64,000 bases of DNA from Metellina segmentata (taxonomy: Eukaryota; Arthropoda; Arachnida; Araneae; Tetragnathidae), in assembly GCA_947359465.1 (NCBI GenBank), contig OX375876.1:120895444-120959443 (forward strand), written 5' to 3'. Below the pieces are notes generated by a model, which saw only the letters and a list, made by a program, of their open reading frames with translations, ran no database searches and was not told where the DNA came from. A program made the translations under genes and the position numbers. Of the stretch, positions 54,186 to 64,000 are shown piece by piece (position 1 is the first letter of the stretch; each line of letters starts with the position of its first letter).

Positions 54186-54954
54186 CTCACAAGAATTGAA
54201 CCTGATCCGCCGTCTACCACTCGCATGTGATAATTTTCGTACATAATATCAAAAATAAGCAACCATCCATCATCCAGAATAAACAATATGAAGAACACTC
54301 GGGTATTCATCATTCTTCACCAAAATAGCTGAAGGTCATTTTATCTCGTTCCTACTATCATAATTAGTCATTTTGTGGATCTTAGCATCATCTACTACCA
54401 GTTTGTGATTATTGTTTTTATCTTTTGCCTTCAAAATGGATACTCCTTTTGATTTTTTTTAATGCCATGCGCATCAAATTGTGCATTCTAAATCGCAAAA
54501 ATTCTCTCTCCAGATCTTCGTGGAGTTTATATTTTTTACATCCTGATAAAACATCTCATTATTCCAACTCGTGTTTTTTACACAATTAATTGCTTCAGCA
54601 GTCCAGAGGATGGCAAGAATAAATCACTTACTCTGAGCACGATCCTTCCTTATTTTGCCGAGCGAGGAAAGAAAGTTACAAATAAGAAGGAATGGAATAA
54701 TTAATTGGATACATGGTTTATTTATAAAACAGAGTTGGCATGAGCTCTAATGCTTCCATATTTTTCCCCTTTAAGGAAGTCTAATGGGGGGAAAAACTCC
54801 TTTTTCATTAGTTTTATTCGACTACGCGCATTTCGGAGATTATTTTTGAAACTGTTGAGAACAGTTCTCTGATTTTGAACGAGAGATGTTCGTTGAATTA
54901 TTTAAATATTTTGTTCACTTCTGACTTTTAATATACAGACACAATTGATTAACC
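54186..54954. other. Unassigned interval
   Basis: No repeat or domain was recognised. The part at about 54640-54860 is somewhat less AT-rich and unique in the window. Confidence 0.35.
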
Positions 54955-55200
54955 CTCCTGGTGTTTAAATAGACGGAATATCTCGCCATTAACAAAACTG
55001 ACCAGATCTGGATGAGCGAAATGCCTTGTCATTAAAAGAAAACTGATTAGTTCTTGCTGGACGAGATATCTCGTCATAGGAACAAAACTGACCAGATCTT
55101 GATCTCGCCAACATAAAATAATCTGCGACATCCTGATGACATGGTAGCTAGCTCATCAATAGAAAAATTGATCATATCTTGGGGACGAGATATCTCGTCG
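54955..55200 (+). repeat. GAGATATCTC-family repeat, ~5 diverged 45-bp units
   Basis: GACGGAATATCTCGCCATTA, ACAAAACTGACCAGATCTGG, ATGAGCGAAATGCCTTGTCA, GGACGAGATATCTCGTCATA and GGGGACGAGATATCTCGTCG occur in order. This shows the ancestral, poorly amplified form of the 45-bp array at 36808. Confidence 0.85.
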
Positions 55201-55445
55201 AAATTTTTTGGAGGGTTTGAACTCGTAACCAAGTGCTTTCAGTGCACCGGTCGAAATGTCTTTAGCCTCTTTGCTACTGGTGGCTGAAAACAAGCTACCA
55301 AGACTACGTATTGGAGGAATGTAGACAGTGCCAAAAACTTTTGTTTTCGAGATAATGCACAAATAATTCCATGAAAATGTATTTTTATTTAATTGAGTAA
55401 ACCTGGCACGATAATATCAAAATAAGAACCTTTTAAAACAATGAT
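55201..55445. other. Short unassigned interval
   Basis: The minus frame 55156-55362 overlaps the repeat edge and has no domain. Confidence 0.35.
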
Positions 55446-56070
55446 AAACACAAAAGTATATTTTTTAAACCCAAATAGCACAGCCACTGTACCGAAATAA
55501 TACAACATTTTAGGACATTACAAATACGTTTACTTGGGACAAAGACGATACCAAACATGTGTTACAGGGAACACAAGGAGAGCATTATAAATGCTAAAAT
55601 CTGAAATTAGTCCGTTGTTACGGAGACGTCAGCACCAGACGAAGTCCGCAAGACAACTACTTTTGTTTTCCATACGCTGGCGCAAACAACGTGAACAAGG
55701 CCCTTGAGCGACCGGGAACCTCCGAGACCTACTTACGATGCAGCTGGCCAGTTGATACAGCTGGCTATAATACTTTACACCGTGTTCCTAAGATATGTTG
55801 ACGATATACACATTGGTTCGTGAGTGAGACGCTCAGATGTCAATGGCGCATGCTACATTTTTCTCTCTATCAGATTTATGCTGTTAATAAGATGAATAGC
55901 TGAGTTAGTGAAGTATGTGGCTCAATTAGTGACAAGTATATTTTTGAAATCCAAGTAGCACAGCCAAGTATGTAAGATATGTTGATGATATTAACATAGG
56001 TACTCGAAGACTCTGTCAATGGCATGCTACATTTTTCGCTCTGTCAGAATTATGCTGTTAATAAGATGAA
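55446..56070. repeat. Partial direct duplication with a ~300-bp size difference
   Basis: AAGTATATTTTTTAAACCCA, AATAGCACAGCCA at 55453 recurs at 55935, and AAGATATGTTGACGATAT through CATGCTACATTTTTC, TATGCTGTTAATAAGATGAA at 55791 recurs at 55976. In the first copy the two blocks are separated by about 300 bp, while in the second they abut. Either the first gained an insertion or the second a deletion. Confidence 0.75.
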
Positions 56071-57065
56071 CAGATCAATTAGTGTATAATGGGGCTCTGT
56101 TAATGAATAGATATGTGGTAAAATCGTGTTTAGTATGTAGCGTGGTAAGAGGAAACTGACCTGGAACAGGACAGTACTAGTTCACTAAGTATTGGTTCGA
56201 TGAGTAGAAAACTGTATTGGGGAATCGTTTCCTCGTCCGAAGTGTGGGGACCTGCTAATGACCCAAACACATCAGGGGTATGGTATGGAATGGTTAGTTA
56301 GAAAGAAATCGTCATTTGACACTGCTAAGTTAAAAGATGGGTCTTAAGATAGAAACATAAACGATGTATTTGTGATGTCTTTAGTGGTATTGTTTTGCGA
56401 TGACGCGATACGAATGCACCGAACATTAAAAATGTGAAAAAAAAAACACATTGTTGAACTATTTCTTTTGCGTGTATGAGATAGTTGCTCCTTTTTGCGA
56501 TAGAAAACCACCTCTTGTACTAGTTGGGATCCTTCTCATCCACACTTTTGAGACATAGATGCTTTTGTAGGTTCAGTTTGAGATAACATCGTCAAACAAT
56601 TCACCCCTTTGAACTCCCAATTCTAAAGAAAGAGATTGAGATTTTTTCAACTGATTGGGAAAGAAAGCGGAGGTCAATTTAAAAATGAGCATTACCAGAT
56701 ATACTATATTGAAGCGCGATATAACTTAATACAGGATACAAGAAGGGATTACTGCTTCTTAAAATTGTTGGAATGTCACATGAATTAACCTGATTAACGA
56801 TCGCAGGCCATCGGTGTTTTTAGCAACACATTTACTGCTAGGCTTTTATTCAATACGCTCGTATTTGAGGCTTTTATATGTTGCTGCTGCAAAAGAAATG
56901 CTCCCAAACTAAAGATGATGAAAAAGACTTAAAATACCCCAGTGCATCACCAATTTCAGTTCGTACGCTTACAATAGTTTCGCCACATTTATTCCATGTA
57001 TAAAATCTAGCAAATTTGAAGGATAGAAAGACAGTTTCATTTTTTGCAATCCAAGTCCTACAAGG
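56071..57065. other. AT-rich interval, nothing recognised
   Basis: About 1 kb without open frames of note or recognised repeats. Confidence 0.4.
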
Positions 57066-57345
57066 GCCATGGTAGCCCAGTTGTTAGAGTCGCGGATTAG
57101 GAATCATAGGGTTGCAAGTTCAAACCCCGATCCAACCAAAAACCGTGGGGGTTGTGCACTTACAATGTGCCATGGCCTGAAATGTGGTGTGGAAGTTTGG
57201 AGAGTGAGGTGCCACCTCAGGTGTTGTCCCCGTCACGCGACCGTGGTTCAAAATGACAAGGTGTTAATCTCGGATCTTCCCCCTCGAGATTGATCAGCCA
57301 ATAACCCGTTCTGTGGATCTAGTGCGACGATAACTAACAACCTAC
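57066..57345 (+). mobile_element. SINE with alternative head and family-B tail
   Basis: Head: GGCCATGGTAGCCCAGTTG, then GCAAGTTCAAACCCCGATCC. Middle: AACCGTGGGGGTTGTGCAC. Tail: GTGGTGTGGAAGTTTGGAGA to GTGCGACGATAACTAAC. It shares the head with 45215-45510 and the tail with 52688-53006. Confidence 0.87.
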
Positions 57346-58573
57346 CTACTTACCCAGTAGGACGTAAATTCAACACTTTATACCTATTCATTACTGTATT
57401 CCTACTATAACAGCACAAAAATTTGCAAAAAGAAAAAAAAACTTCGAAGTACTATTATGCATTTTAATCTACTAAAAAGAAATTTTTGAACTGAAATAGT
57501 TTTCTTTGAAATTTGAAAGCAATAAGAAAATTTAATATTTATGCATGCGCATTAATTGAAAATTTCAGACAACCTTTTTTTAATGTTTTCTCAATAGAAA
57601 TTATAAATATACCCTTAATGTTGCAGACATATGATGTTAATACAAATAACATTCATTGTTCTAACAATTATTCATAAGTCAGTGTGTGCTTGAAAAAAAA
57701 TAGTTTTAAATGATTCACAAGAAAGAGTATTTAGTAGTCAAAGTTTTCTTCTAAATCTATAAAATAATTAGCGAAACGTATGCACACGGCTTTGTTTATT
57801 TTTTTATAAATTGTTTTGTGAAACGTGTGCAATTTTTTTCAAAAAACTCGGTAACAAATATACGAACAATAATTTTTCCAGAGTGTAGGATTCTCTGAAA
57901 CACTACGTTCATAGTCTTGTAGCGCCATCTTTTGGACATTATTCAAATCAATTATTTGCTCGGAAAGCTGAACCGAATTTTGCGCTTCCTTCTTTGAGAA
58001 AGATTGAGTTGCATTTGTACTTCAATGTGTTACAACCAGCATAAAATCTATGGATACGAGTGCAACAGATAATGAATTCATTAACTTACTTTCAGAATTA
58101 CCATACCTAACTCGGATTGATTTGGTTAAATGTAAATTGAAAAGTGACCAGAATGATCAATTCTCTATTTCTTAGAAAAATACCAATATCTTTTGAGTGT
58201 GACAAATATAAATTTTAAAATTTTTTCGACATTTTTATAATTTTTGTGGAGAAAGAGTAACCGATTACCTTTTCTCAAAAAAAATGTTTCGTTTTGACAT
58301 GGCTTTTAAACGAAAATCACTGTTTTAACAAACTTGTGTACCAGGTATAAGATGATTAAATATAGTTTCAACTCATAATGTAGGTGTTACGGGGTGACTG
58401 CGTGTCTGCGTTATTTAAGTGTTAGGATCTAACTTGGAATGAATCCATTGCGTAAAAAGTTTTGGCCAAGTAGGTGATCAAAATAGTGATTCCAAAATGT
58501 TGTACCGTAAAAATACCAGGCGTCCTTCTGGTGCTAATTCACTTTAACTATTCCCTAGGATAGAAAAAGAAAC
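57346..58573. other. AT-rich interval, nothing recognised
   Basis: About 1.2 kb with A/T runs. No endonuclease or RT sequence is seen here, which matters because it lies where those domains would be expected downstream of the gag ORFs. Confidence 0.45.
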
Positions 58574-59425
58574 TCAGCATACCTGAAAGAAGACTAGCTC
58601 CATTGGTGAATTAAATATATTCTTTATTTTGATTATAATGAAAACTTCCATTCTTGAGTTGGGAAATTTTGGAGGTATGGAATCCTTTCTCAGTGAGGTC
58701 ATCGTTGATTGCTTCAATATTGGTGGAGATCGGTAGTCCTTTGATCCCTGCTTAAATGGGTCGGTCGTAGTAGGGTGTGATGAAATGTCCTTCAATCTTT
58801 TGTTCCTGTAGGTAATTTGTAATGGTTTAGTGCTGGGTGAGGATCTTTGCTCTGATTTTAGTGAAGTCTTTGGCAAGGTGATTTTTGAGGTCTTGGCCGA
58901 ATTTGTCTCTGATGGTTTTGAGGATGTTTTGGTTGTCTTCCGTAAGTTTAATCATGATGGGTTCGATGTATTGAGGGTTTTCGGTCTGATCATCCAGTGC
59001 TGCAAACTTGTTGGCAGTATCGACGGGTTTTTTTTCATTGGGGGGTTGTGATCTCTGGGGCTTTTGTTTGAAGTTTTTTGGTTGGAGTCTAGGATGGCGG
59101 GTCAGCCTTGGTGGGGGAGATTGGCAGTGGAGGAAAGTCCACTGCGCTGAGCTGTGGTGGCTTTTCTGGGGTCTTGAAATCAAGGCTTCCAAGCTTTGAG
59201 ATTTCTACATGAAGATATTTCATGTTGTCCGACAGTTTTTCAAGTCGAAAGTACCGGGAGTTTTCGTCTTTGTGTTTTGCCACGAGATCTTAGTATGTTG
59301 TCAGGTCTTGACACAATTCATGTTCAAGTTCTGTAATCTGGTTGAGTCGATGTTCAATTATTTGAAGGGTATCATCCAGGTATATTGACTGGATAGAGAC
59401 ATCCATCATGTCATGTTCTGAGGCC
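58574..59425 (-). pseudogene. Gag-like ORF1, second tandem copy, N-terminal part
   Basis: Beginning at an ATG at 59425 (MASEHDMMDV), the frames read a coiled-coil-prone helix (LNQITELEHELC), then LSAVDFPPLP, then after a frameshift NKFAALDD, IEPIMIKLTEDNQNILKTI, KDFTKIRAK, a stop, then EGHFITPYYDRP and GIKGLPISTN, and TSKISQLKN. The block order equals that of the upstream copy (NKFSALEN, MEQIMIKLTDD, EGYFITPQSARP, VIKGLPIT, TKISQLRN), so both are ORF1 proteins of Jockey-like non-LTR retrotransposons. It stops before the zinc knuckles. Several stops and frameshifts make it non-functional. Confidence 0.8.
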
Positions 59426-59461
59426 ATTAAATTGATGATTTGGTAGTCTTGAGAAAGACTG

Positions 59462-60860
59462 TTAGAGAGCTGGAGTAATGTCGACCGTTCTCATGGGAAT
59501 GTTCAGAATAACTGATCGGAACAGGTCTGAGAAGAGCTTTATAAGTTCGAATATTTCAGAACAACCCTCCAATGGGCTTCTTCGGGGCAGATCCTCACTG
59601 GGGGCGTAATCAGCTGGACTTGGGATTTTTGAAGGGCTTTCGTGGTTTGGTTGATTTTCTCGTCTTGGTTTCATGGTATTGGCGTAGAAAATTCCTTGCC
59701 GGATTCTTGACGGAGCTTGGTTGGAAAGATTCTCATTGAATGGTCTTGGTTTTGGGAAACTCTTGCATCCCTTCCAGGAGGCGATGTGTCCTAATTCTTG
59801 GCAGTTTATGCATGTTTGTGTTTCCTGTATCGGTTCGGTACACTTATTGGTACGGTGATTTTCACCGCATTTCAGGCATCTTGGCTTCATTAGACAGTTT
59901 CGTGAACTATGTCCGAAACCGTTGTAGTTGAAACATTGGATTGGCCTCTTTGTGGCTCTGTATTTTTCGATGGTAATACCCATGTAAACACATTCTTTGA
60001 TGTTGAAAATTTCTTGCGCTTCCTTGGATCTTGGGATTTTGACTAGGAATAGATGGTATTGGGTCTTGGTGCAAGGGTTTCTTAGTTGGGAGATTTTCGT
60101 TACCTGGAAATTATTTTCGGTGATGTCTTGAGCGATTGATGGAATGGGAGCTGTAATGGGGAGGCCCTTGATCACCACTTTAATAGGTCTTGCGGATTGG
60201 GGAGTGATGAAGTAGCCTTCAATGTTGTTGTCTTGAAGGTGCTGGAGAATTCCTTTATGTTGTTCAGGGGTTTCTGCACGGATCTTGATGTATTCGTTGG
60301 AAAGAAAGTTTTCGATTGTCTTGTCCAAAAATATCTTTAATCTTCTTGAGTACGTTTGAGAAGTCGTCTGTGAGTTTAATCATAATTTGTTCCATTCGGT
60401 GGGTGGCAGGTGGTGAGTTTTCTAGAGCAGAAAATTTGTTATTCGTCTCCACTGGTGCTGTGGGTGGTTTGTCCTGGGCTTTGGTACGGTGCTTCTTGGC
60501 TGGTGTTTTGAAGGGCTCTTGCGGCTTGGTGGTGGGGTCCAGGAGTGGTGGGAAGTCATTGTTTATGGAGATAGATGTCGGGGTTTCATAGTTTTTTGAA
60601 TTTGGCGTCTTGGAACTTCATCCGCTCTGTGATGTTTTCCAGGTGATCCTGTAGTTGGGGGTTCTTTATTCCTCACCTGGATAAGACGCTATCATCTCTG
60701 TATATTCTGTTAGGTCCTTACGGAGATCTTTCTCGCGGGAGGTGTTCTCTTGGAGTCGTTGTTTTTCAATTAGCTGCAATCCGATTTCCAGGGTGTTGGG
60801 TGTAGGGGCGACATCCATTGGTTCTCCTTTTCTACGGCTCGTAGATTGATAAGAGGCCAT
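59462..60860 (-). pseudogene. Gag-like ORF1 with three zinc knuckles, frameshifted
   Basis: The start is ATG at 60860 (MASYQSTSRRKGEPMD), followed by a charged helical stretch, a stop near 60666, two shifted segments (LQDHLENITERMKFQ; INNDFPPLLDPT), METNNKFSALEN from 60452, and a frame change near 60328 into a 288-residue open frame. That frame carries the PRE_C2HC-like region (FITPQSARPIKVVIKGLPIT) and zinc knuckles at residues 132-145, 151-163 and 173-188. Knuckle 1 reads CFNYNGFGHSSRNC, with Tyr135 where the second Cys belongs, one base change from TGC. The protein would bind element RNA in the cytoplasm; this copy is broken. It ends at TPAL, 37 bp before the second gag starts. Confidence 0.88.
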
Positions 60861-61764
60861 TATAACAAATAGGTAGGTTTAGTATTAATAAAGACTGTTG
60901 GGAGCTCGTAATGGTGCGACTGTTCACGAATGATTTCTGAAATGTTTCTTTCTGAATGAATGAATGCCGTCTGTAGTCATCTGCTCAGTTGTGCTCTTTT
61001 ATAGCTTCTGCCTTTGGATACAAGGTGAGATGTATATCTTCTTCTTAATAGTCTCAAAAACATTTTCCCTTGCTATCTGCTCGCGTTGAGTTGTTTTAAT
61101 TTTCCTTTCCTTTGTCTTTCAAAAAAAAACGCCTACCTTTGGTATTTTAATATGGTTGCTTTTCAAACGTTCCCCGGGTCCTTCGTACCCTTACTTGGGT
61201 TCAGCGATTCGGTAATGACATTTTCGTGAGAAGGTGGTACGCCCATCGCAGACAGAGATGCTAGGAACGTTGTAAAACACTCAGACGTATTCTGAGGTAG
61301 GTCTCTTCCATTCTATGAATATTTGTATGTGCAGCGTTACAACGGCACAGTAGGCAACATTGATCTTTGTTCGTAACAAAGAATTTTCCAACGTCCTAGT
61401 TTGGATTTTTTTTCTGGCAATAATATTATCTCAATATTGACAAAGTTACATTTTTGTTTGTTTAATTGCATGCAGTTTCAAATAAAATCCTTTGTGTGGT
61501 TGCTGCTGCATGTGAAGAATGGGAACAACGATTTAAAAAAAATCCAATGTTATTAAATCAACAACCACATAAATCAGAATGAAATAAAACTAAAGTCGGT
61601 TATATACTACACAGGGTCAACGAACACGAGTTTCATTTTCCTTTGAGCATGGGCTGCACACAAAAATAGTTTCGATTGCAAACGATGGTGTTACTTGCCT
61701 ACTTGCAGCTTTCAATAAAATCCCGTAATTTTATTTGAAACAGAAAAAAAAGTCACGCTTTAAT
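60861..61764. other. Region upstream of gag; 5' UTR at first, then unassigned
   Basis: About the first 150 bp are the likely 5' leader of the gag element. The rest has no recognised repeat or ORF. Confidence 0.4.
60996..61003 (-). promoter_or_regulatory. TATA-like box upstream of the gag ORFs
   Basis: TATAAAAG on the minus strand, about 143 bp before the first gag ATG. Some 25-35 bases downstream lies TGACTACAGACGGC, which could hold an initiator and a DPE-like AGACG. Jockey-type elements usually use TATA-less internal promoters, so a host or LTR-type promoter is possible. It could also be chance. Confidence 0.3.
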
Positions 61765-61848
61765 TAGTTTTGATCGAGATCAGATCGTGATGAACGAGAT
61801 ATTTCATAAAAAGCAAAATTGAATTGACCATATATTGACATCTCGTCG
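61765..61848 (+). repeat. GAGATATCTC-family repeat, interrupted by a transposon
   Basis: TTGATCGAGATCAGATCGTG, then ATGAACGAGATATTTC, then AAATTGAATTGACCATATA, then ACATCTCGTCG. The family sequence stops at the 8-bp target duplicate TCTCGTCG of the element that follows, and TCTCGTCGAAAAC resumes at 62667. Confidence 0.72.
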
Positions 61849-62666
61849 GGTACAGCTACACTCTACGTTTATGAGTGATGGCAACGGCTTGGCGATTTTT
61901 TGGCACACTTCTAGTAGCGAGTTACGATAAATTAAGGCAACCCATCTTTCGTTGCGGTTGTTGTGCTTTTCATGGCAACCTCGGGATACGAAAACTTTCA
62001 ATTTTCATTTTGAATATTTTAGAAAGTTCTTCCAAAATCCGTTTAATTTCATTGGTTTGTTAGAAATTTTTTCTTTCCTCCAATTGGTTATTTTATTTTT
62101 TAAATATCCTTTGATTGCATTAGTCCTCTTAAATCGTTTTCTGTGATACCATTGGTCCATTTATTTGTATTTTGACAGTTGTGGAATTTTATTTTATTAT
62201 AATAGTTTTCACAAAAGTTAAAAGGTTTTTTTTTTTTTTTTTTTTTCCCCTATATCGCGTCCTTTTGTTTTTATTATTTTTTTACGAAAGAATTCTGACG
62301 TTATCAGGTTGTATTATTTCTTGCTTTTTTTCTTTTGTAAATCTTTTTTTTTCAACATGCCCACTGTATTTAGTGTAATTGATAATTTTAAGGTATTCTT
62401 ACCCAACATTTGCAGCTTAGTTTCTCTGCTGGTTCACAAATGTGTTTTAATATGTGCTTAAACTTACTACTTTTTGTGAAAGTTTTTAAAAGATATACTT
62501 TTTAAAACGTTCTGAAATGTGTTTAAAAAGTGTGTTGTAAAAAGAAAAAAATTTGCGACTGAAAAAGAGTTAAGAAATAATTTATTCCTTGGCGACTTTA
62601 GAAGTGCGCCAAAAAAATCGCCAAGGCCGTTGCTATCGCTCATAAACTAAAGAGTGTAGCTGTTCC
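61849..62666. mobile_element. Non-autonomous DNA element, GGTA-ended TIR, copy 2 (818 bp)
   Basis: TCTCGTCG is duplicated exactly at 61841-61848 and 62667-62674. The ends are GGTACAGCTACACTCTACG and, inverted, GGAACAGCTACACTCTTTAG. The interior shares CGATTTTTTGGCACACTTCT, AGTAGCGAGTTACG, CATGGCAACCTCGG and GTTGTATTATTTCTTGC with 27554-28219. It is longer through T-run expansion and extra sequence at about 62340-62560. No transposase was found. Confidence 0.92.
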
Positions 62667-63899
62667 TCTCGTCGAAAACATTTGGAGAGCTAATCTGACT
62701 GTCTGTGACCAATCAACTACCATAAATTCAGAATTTATTTTTTGGAACTTTTATTTGCCGAAGTGCTGAAATCGTACTTGAAAAACAAGCCGTGGTGTCA
62801 CGTCCGAAAAACCACATCGACCTTAAAATGAAATCGACGGAGCAAGTGCCCGTAGCTTCATGTTATTTCTTCCAGTACCTCAGTTTAAAGATCTGTCACG
62901 GGTTGTGGGTAAAAACAAGAATCCCAAATTATTGATTGGTTATCTGCCATGATCAAAAGCACGTCTGCTATTCGACTGCAAATGGACGAAAGCGATTCGT
63001 AACCACGTGGTTTACCCTTCAGAGACCTTGCGACAGTGACTCCGCCCATAGGGCCCGTCTATTTCATTAGTAAGTCGACTTGGAATACGTATACGAAGCA
63101 CCATTTCACAGCAGACTACCGCCACCTACATTTAACTTGACAGAAAATCATTCCATACACGAGCATTTCTTTCACATTTGTCGAAATACTACGAAAAGAT
63201 GGCTGTAGGCGAAGATGAAACTCGCACTAAATAACGCCATTTATTATTGTCAGAGAATAGAAGTAAGAATAAAAATTCATCAGCAAACACAATGCATCCT
63301 TATTAAAATACGAAAGGAGAGCCAATTTGGAACTCTTCTCGATTACATCCTTCCTCTGTTTTTCAATAACCAGTGTTCCATCGTATGCGGCTACAGAAAA
63401 CATTCTACACTTCCCACTAAAGACCGAGCAGTAATAAAAAGCAAACACTTCCGCGCGGGGGAAAAAAATTCGGCAAATGCTTTTAGTATCCAAAGGAAAT
63501 GCATGCGACGTTCTACAAATGGCTTCCGAGGCTAGGGTTGAAATCGGAAGCAAAAACAAACTGTCGTATCATTTCCTGTAACTAGCAGAATTATTATATG
63601 GCGTGGCTCTTTTTGGCTCTCCCCGCCTTTTACTGACAGAAGGGAAGTAATTTTGCATTCCATGTTCCAAGATATTTATTCTGTCACCGCCATGTCGGAA
63701 GTTCTTGAAGAAAAGATTTAGAACATGGTTCACCATTAAAAGGCATGGCAGTAATAAAAGTCAAGCTTTTAAATAACTTAGAAGATGGATTATTCTGAGT
63801 GGCGCACATTCAAATTGCATTTGAGTTTCATGGAGAACGAAACTGTGTTGATTTGTGGAATAGGTTTTAGTTTGTTGATTTATTTGTGTTTAACCCTTT
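62667..63899. other. Interval with a complex island at ~62880-63740
   Basis: The block is less AT-rich and unique in the window. Frames at 63215-63535 (plus, 106 codons) and 63227-63559 (minus, 110 codons) are open on opposite strands over the same bases and neither has a domain, so coding is doubtful. Possible regulatory DNA, inference only. Confidence 0.3.
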
Positions 63900-64000
63900 T
63901 AGTGCTCTACGCAAAAAAAGGGTAATAAAAGCGGCCCTCAAATTTTTTTCCATGGGGAGGCGGAACATATACTACTTACTCTTTCCATGGAGAGGGGAGG
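63900..64000. mobile_element. hAT-like element start, same family as 21119-21942, cut by window end
   Basis: AGTGCTCTACGC resembles the CAGTGCTGTAGTCG end, and ATTTTTTTCCATGGGGAGGC, then GGAACATATACTACTTACTC matches 21247-21290 of the other copy. The rest lies outside the window. Confidence 0.65.

Noticed and set aside
57346..58573. Endonuclease/RT region of the gag-bearing element
   Set aside because: I read all three minus-strand frames for FADD, GVPQG and endonuclease motifs and found none.
63215..63559. Opposed 106- and 110-codon frames
   Set aside because: Both strands are open over the same bases and neither has a recognisable domain.

Overview
This 64-kb window looks like non-coding arthropod DNA, most likely arachnid (spider-like). 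That assignment is an inference. It rests on AT-richness, a Jockey-type gag with PRE_C2HC-style zinc knuckles, many Tc1/mariner remnants and abundant tRNA-derived SINEs. No host protein-coding gene, rRNA gene or functional tRNA gene could be supported. Almost every long open frame is transposon debris or the translation of a simple repeat.

Layout. At 0-8 kb there is a SINE, a mariner-like element with terminal inverted repeats (TIRs) that carries a retrotransposon RNase H fragment, a 28-bp minisatellite, a purine/AT minisatellite and a Tc1-like left end. At 8-12 kb, SINEs are interleaved with an old long-period tandem array. At 13-17 kb there are two Tc1-like copies, one split by a 687-bp insertion, and a SINE split by a 503-bp DNA element. 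At 20-33 kb there are several non-autonomous DNA transposons with exact 8-bp target-site duplications (TSDs), a long-arm fold-back, degenerate tandem repeats and a 1.1-kb hAT-like element inside a small MITE. At 34-42 kb there is a segmental duplication differing by an (AT)n expansion, SINEs, a 45-bp minisatellite with an artefactual 332-aa open frame, and a mariner-type transposase relic. At 46-47 kb there is a MITE and a near-perfect 304-bp palindrome between two AT microsatellites. At 49-52 kb there is a three-unit tandem repeat, one unit holding a DNA element, followed by a 5'-truncated LINE with an almost intact reverse transcriptase. At 53-57 kb there is an 88-bp minisatellite and dispersed repeats. 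At 58-61 kb two related gag-like ORFs lie in tandem, both damaged, with a TATA-like box upstream. At 61-64 kb there is a second copy of the GGTA-ended 8-bp-TSD element and the start of a hAT-like copy cut by the window edge.

Between these lie islands of more complex, less repetitive sequence (about 6.5-7.3, 12.6-13.3, 18.6-19.2, 25.5-25.9, 33.2-34.2, 42.9-43.5, 48.9-49.1 and 62.9-63.7 kb). They could be conserved regulatory DNA in a gene desert or large intron, but only cross-species alignment could show that. The most notable observations are the nested insertions that can be resolved to the base, a repeat family with the palindromic core GACGAGATATCTCGTC whose 45-bp unit is amplified in one place, the 304-bp palindrome, modular SINEs that share a tail but have different tRNA-like heads, and the tandem gag arrangement. 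I see no evidence of a new cellular pathway or defence system.
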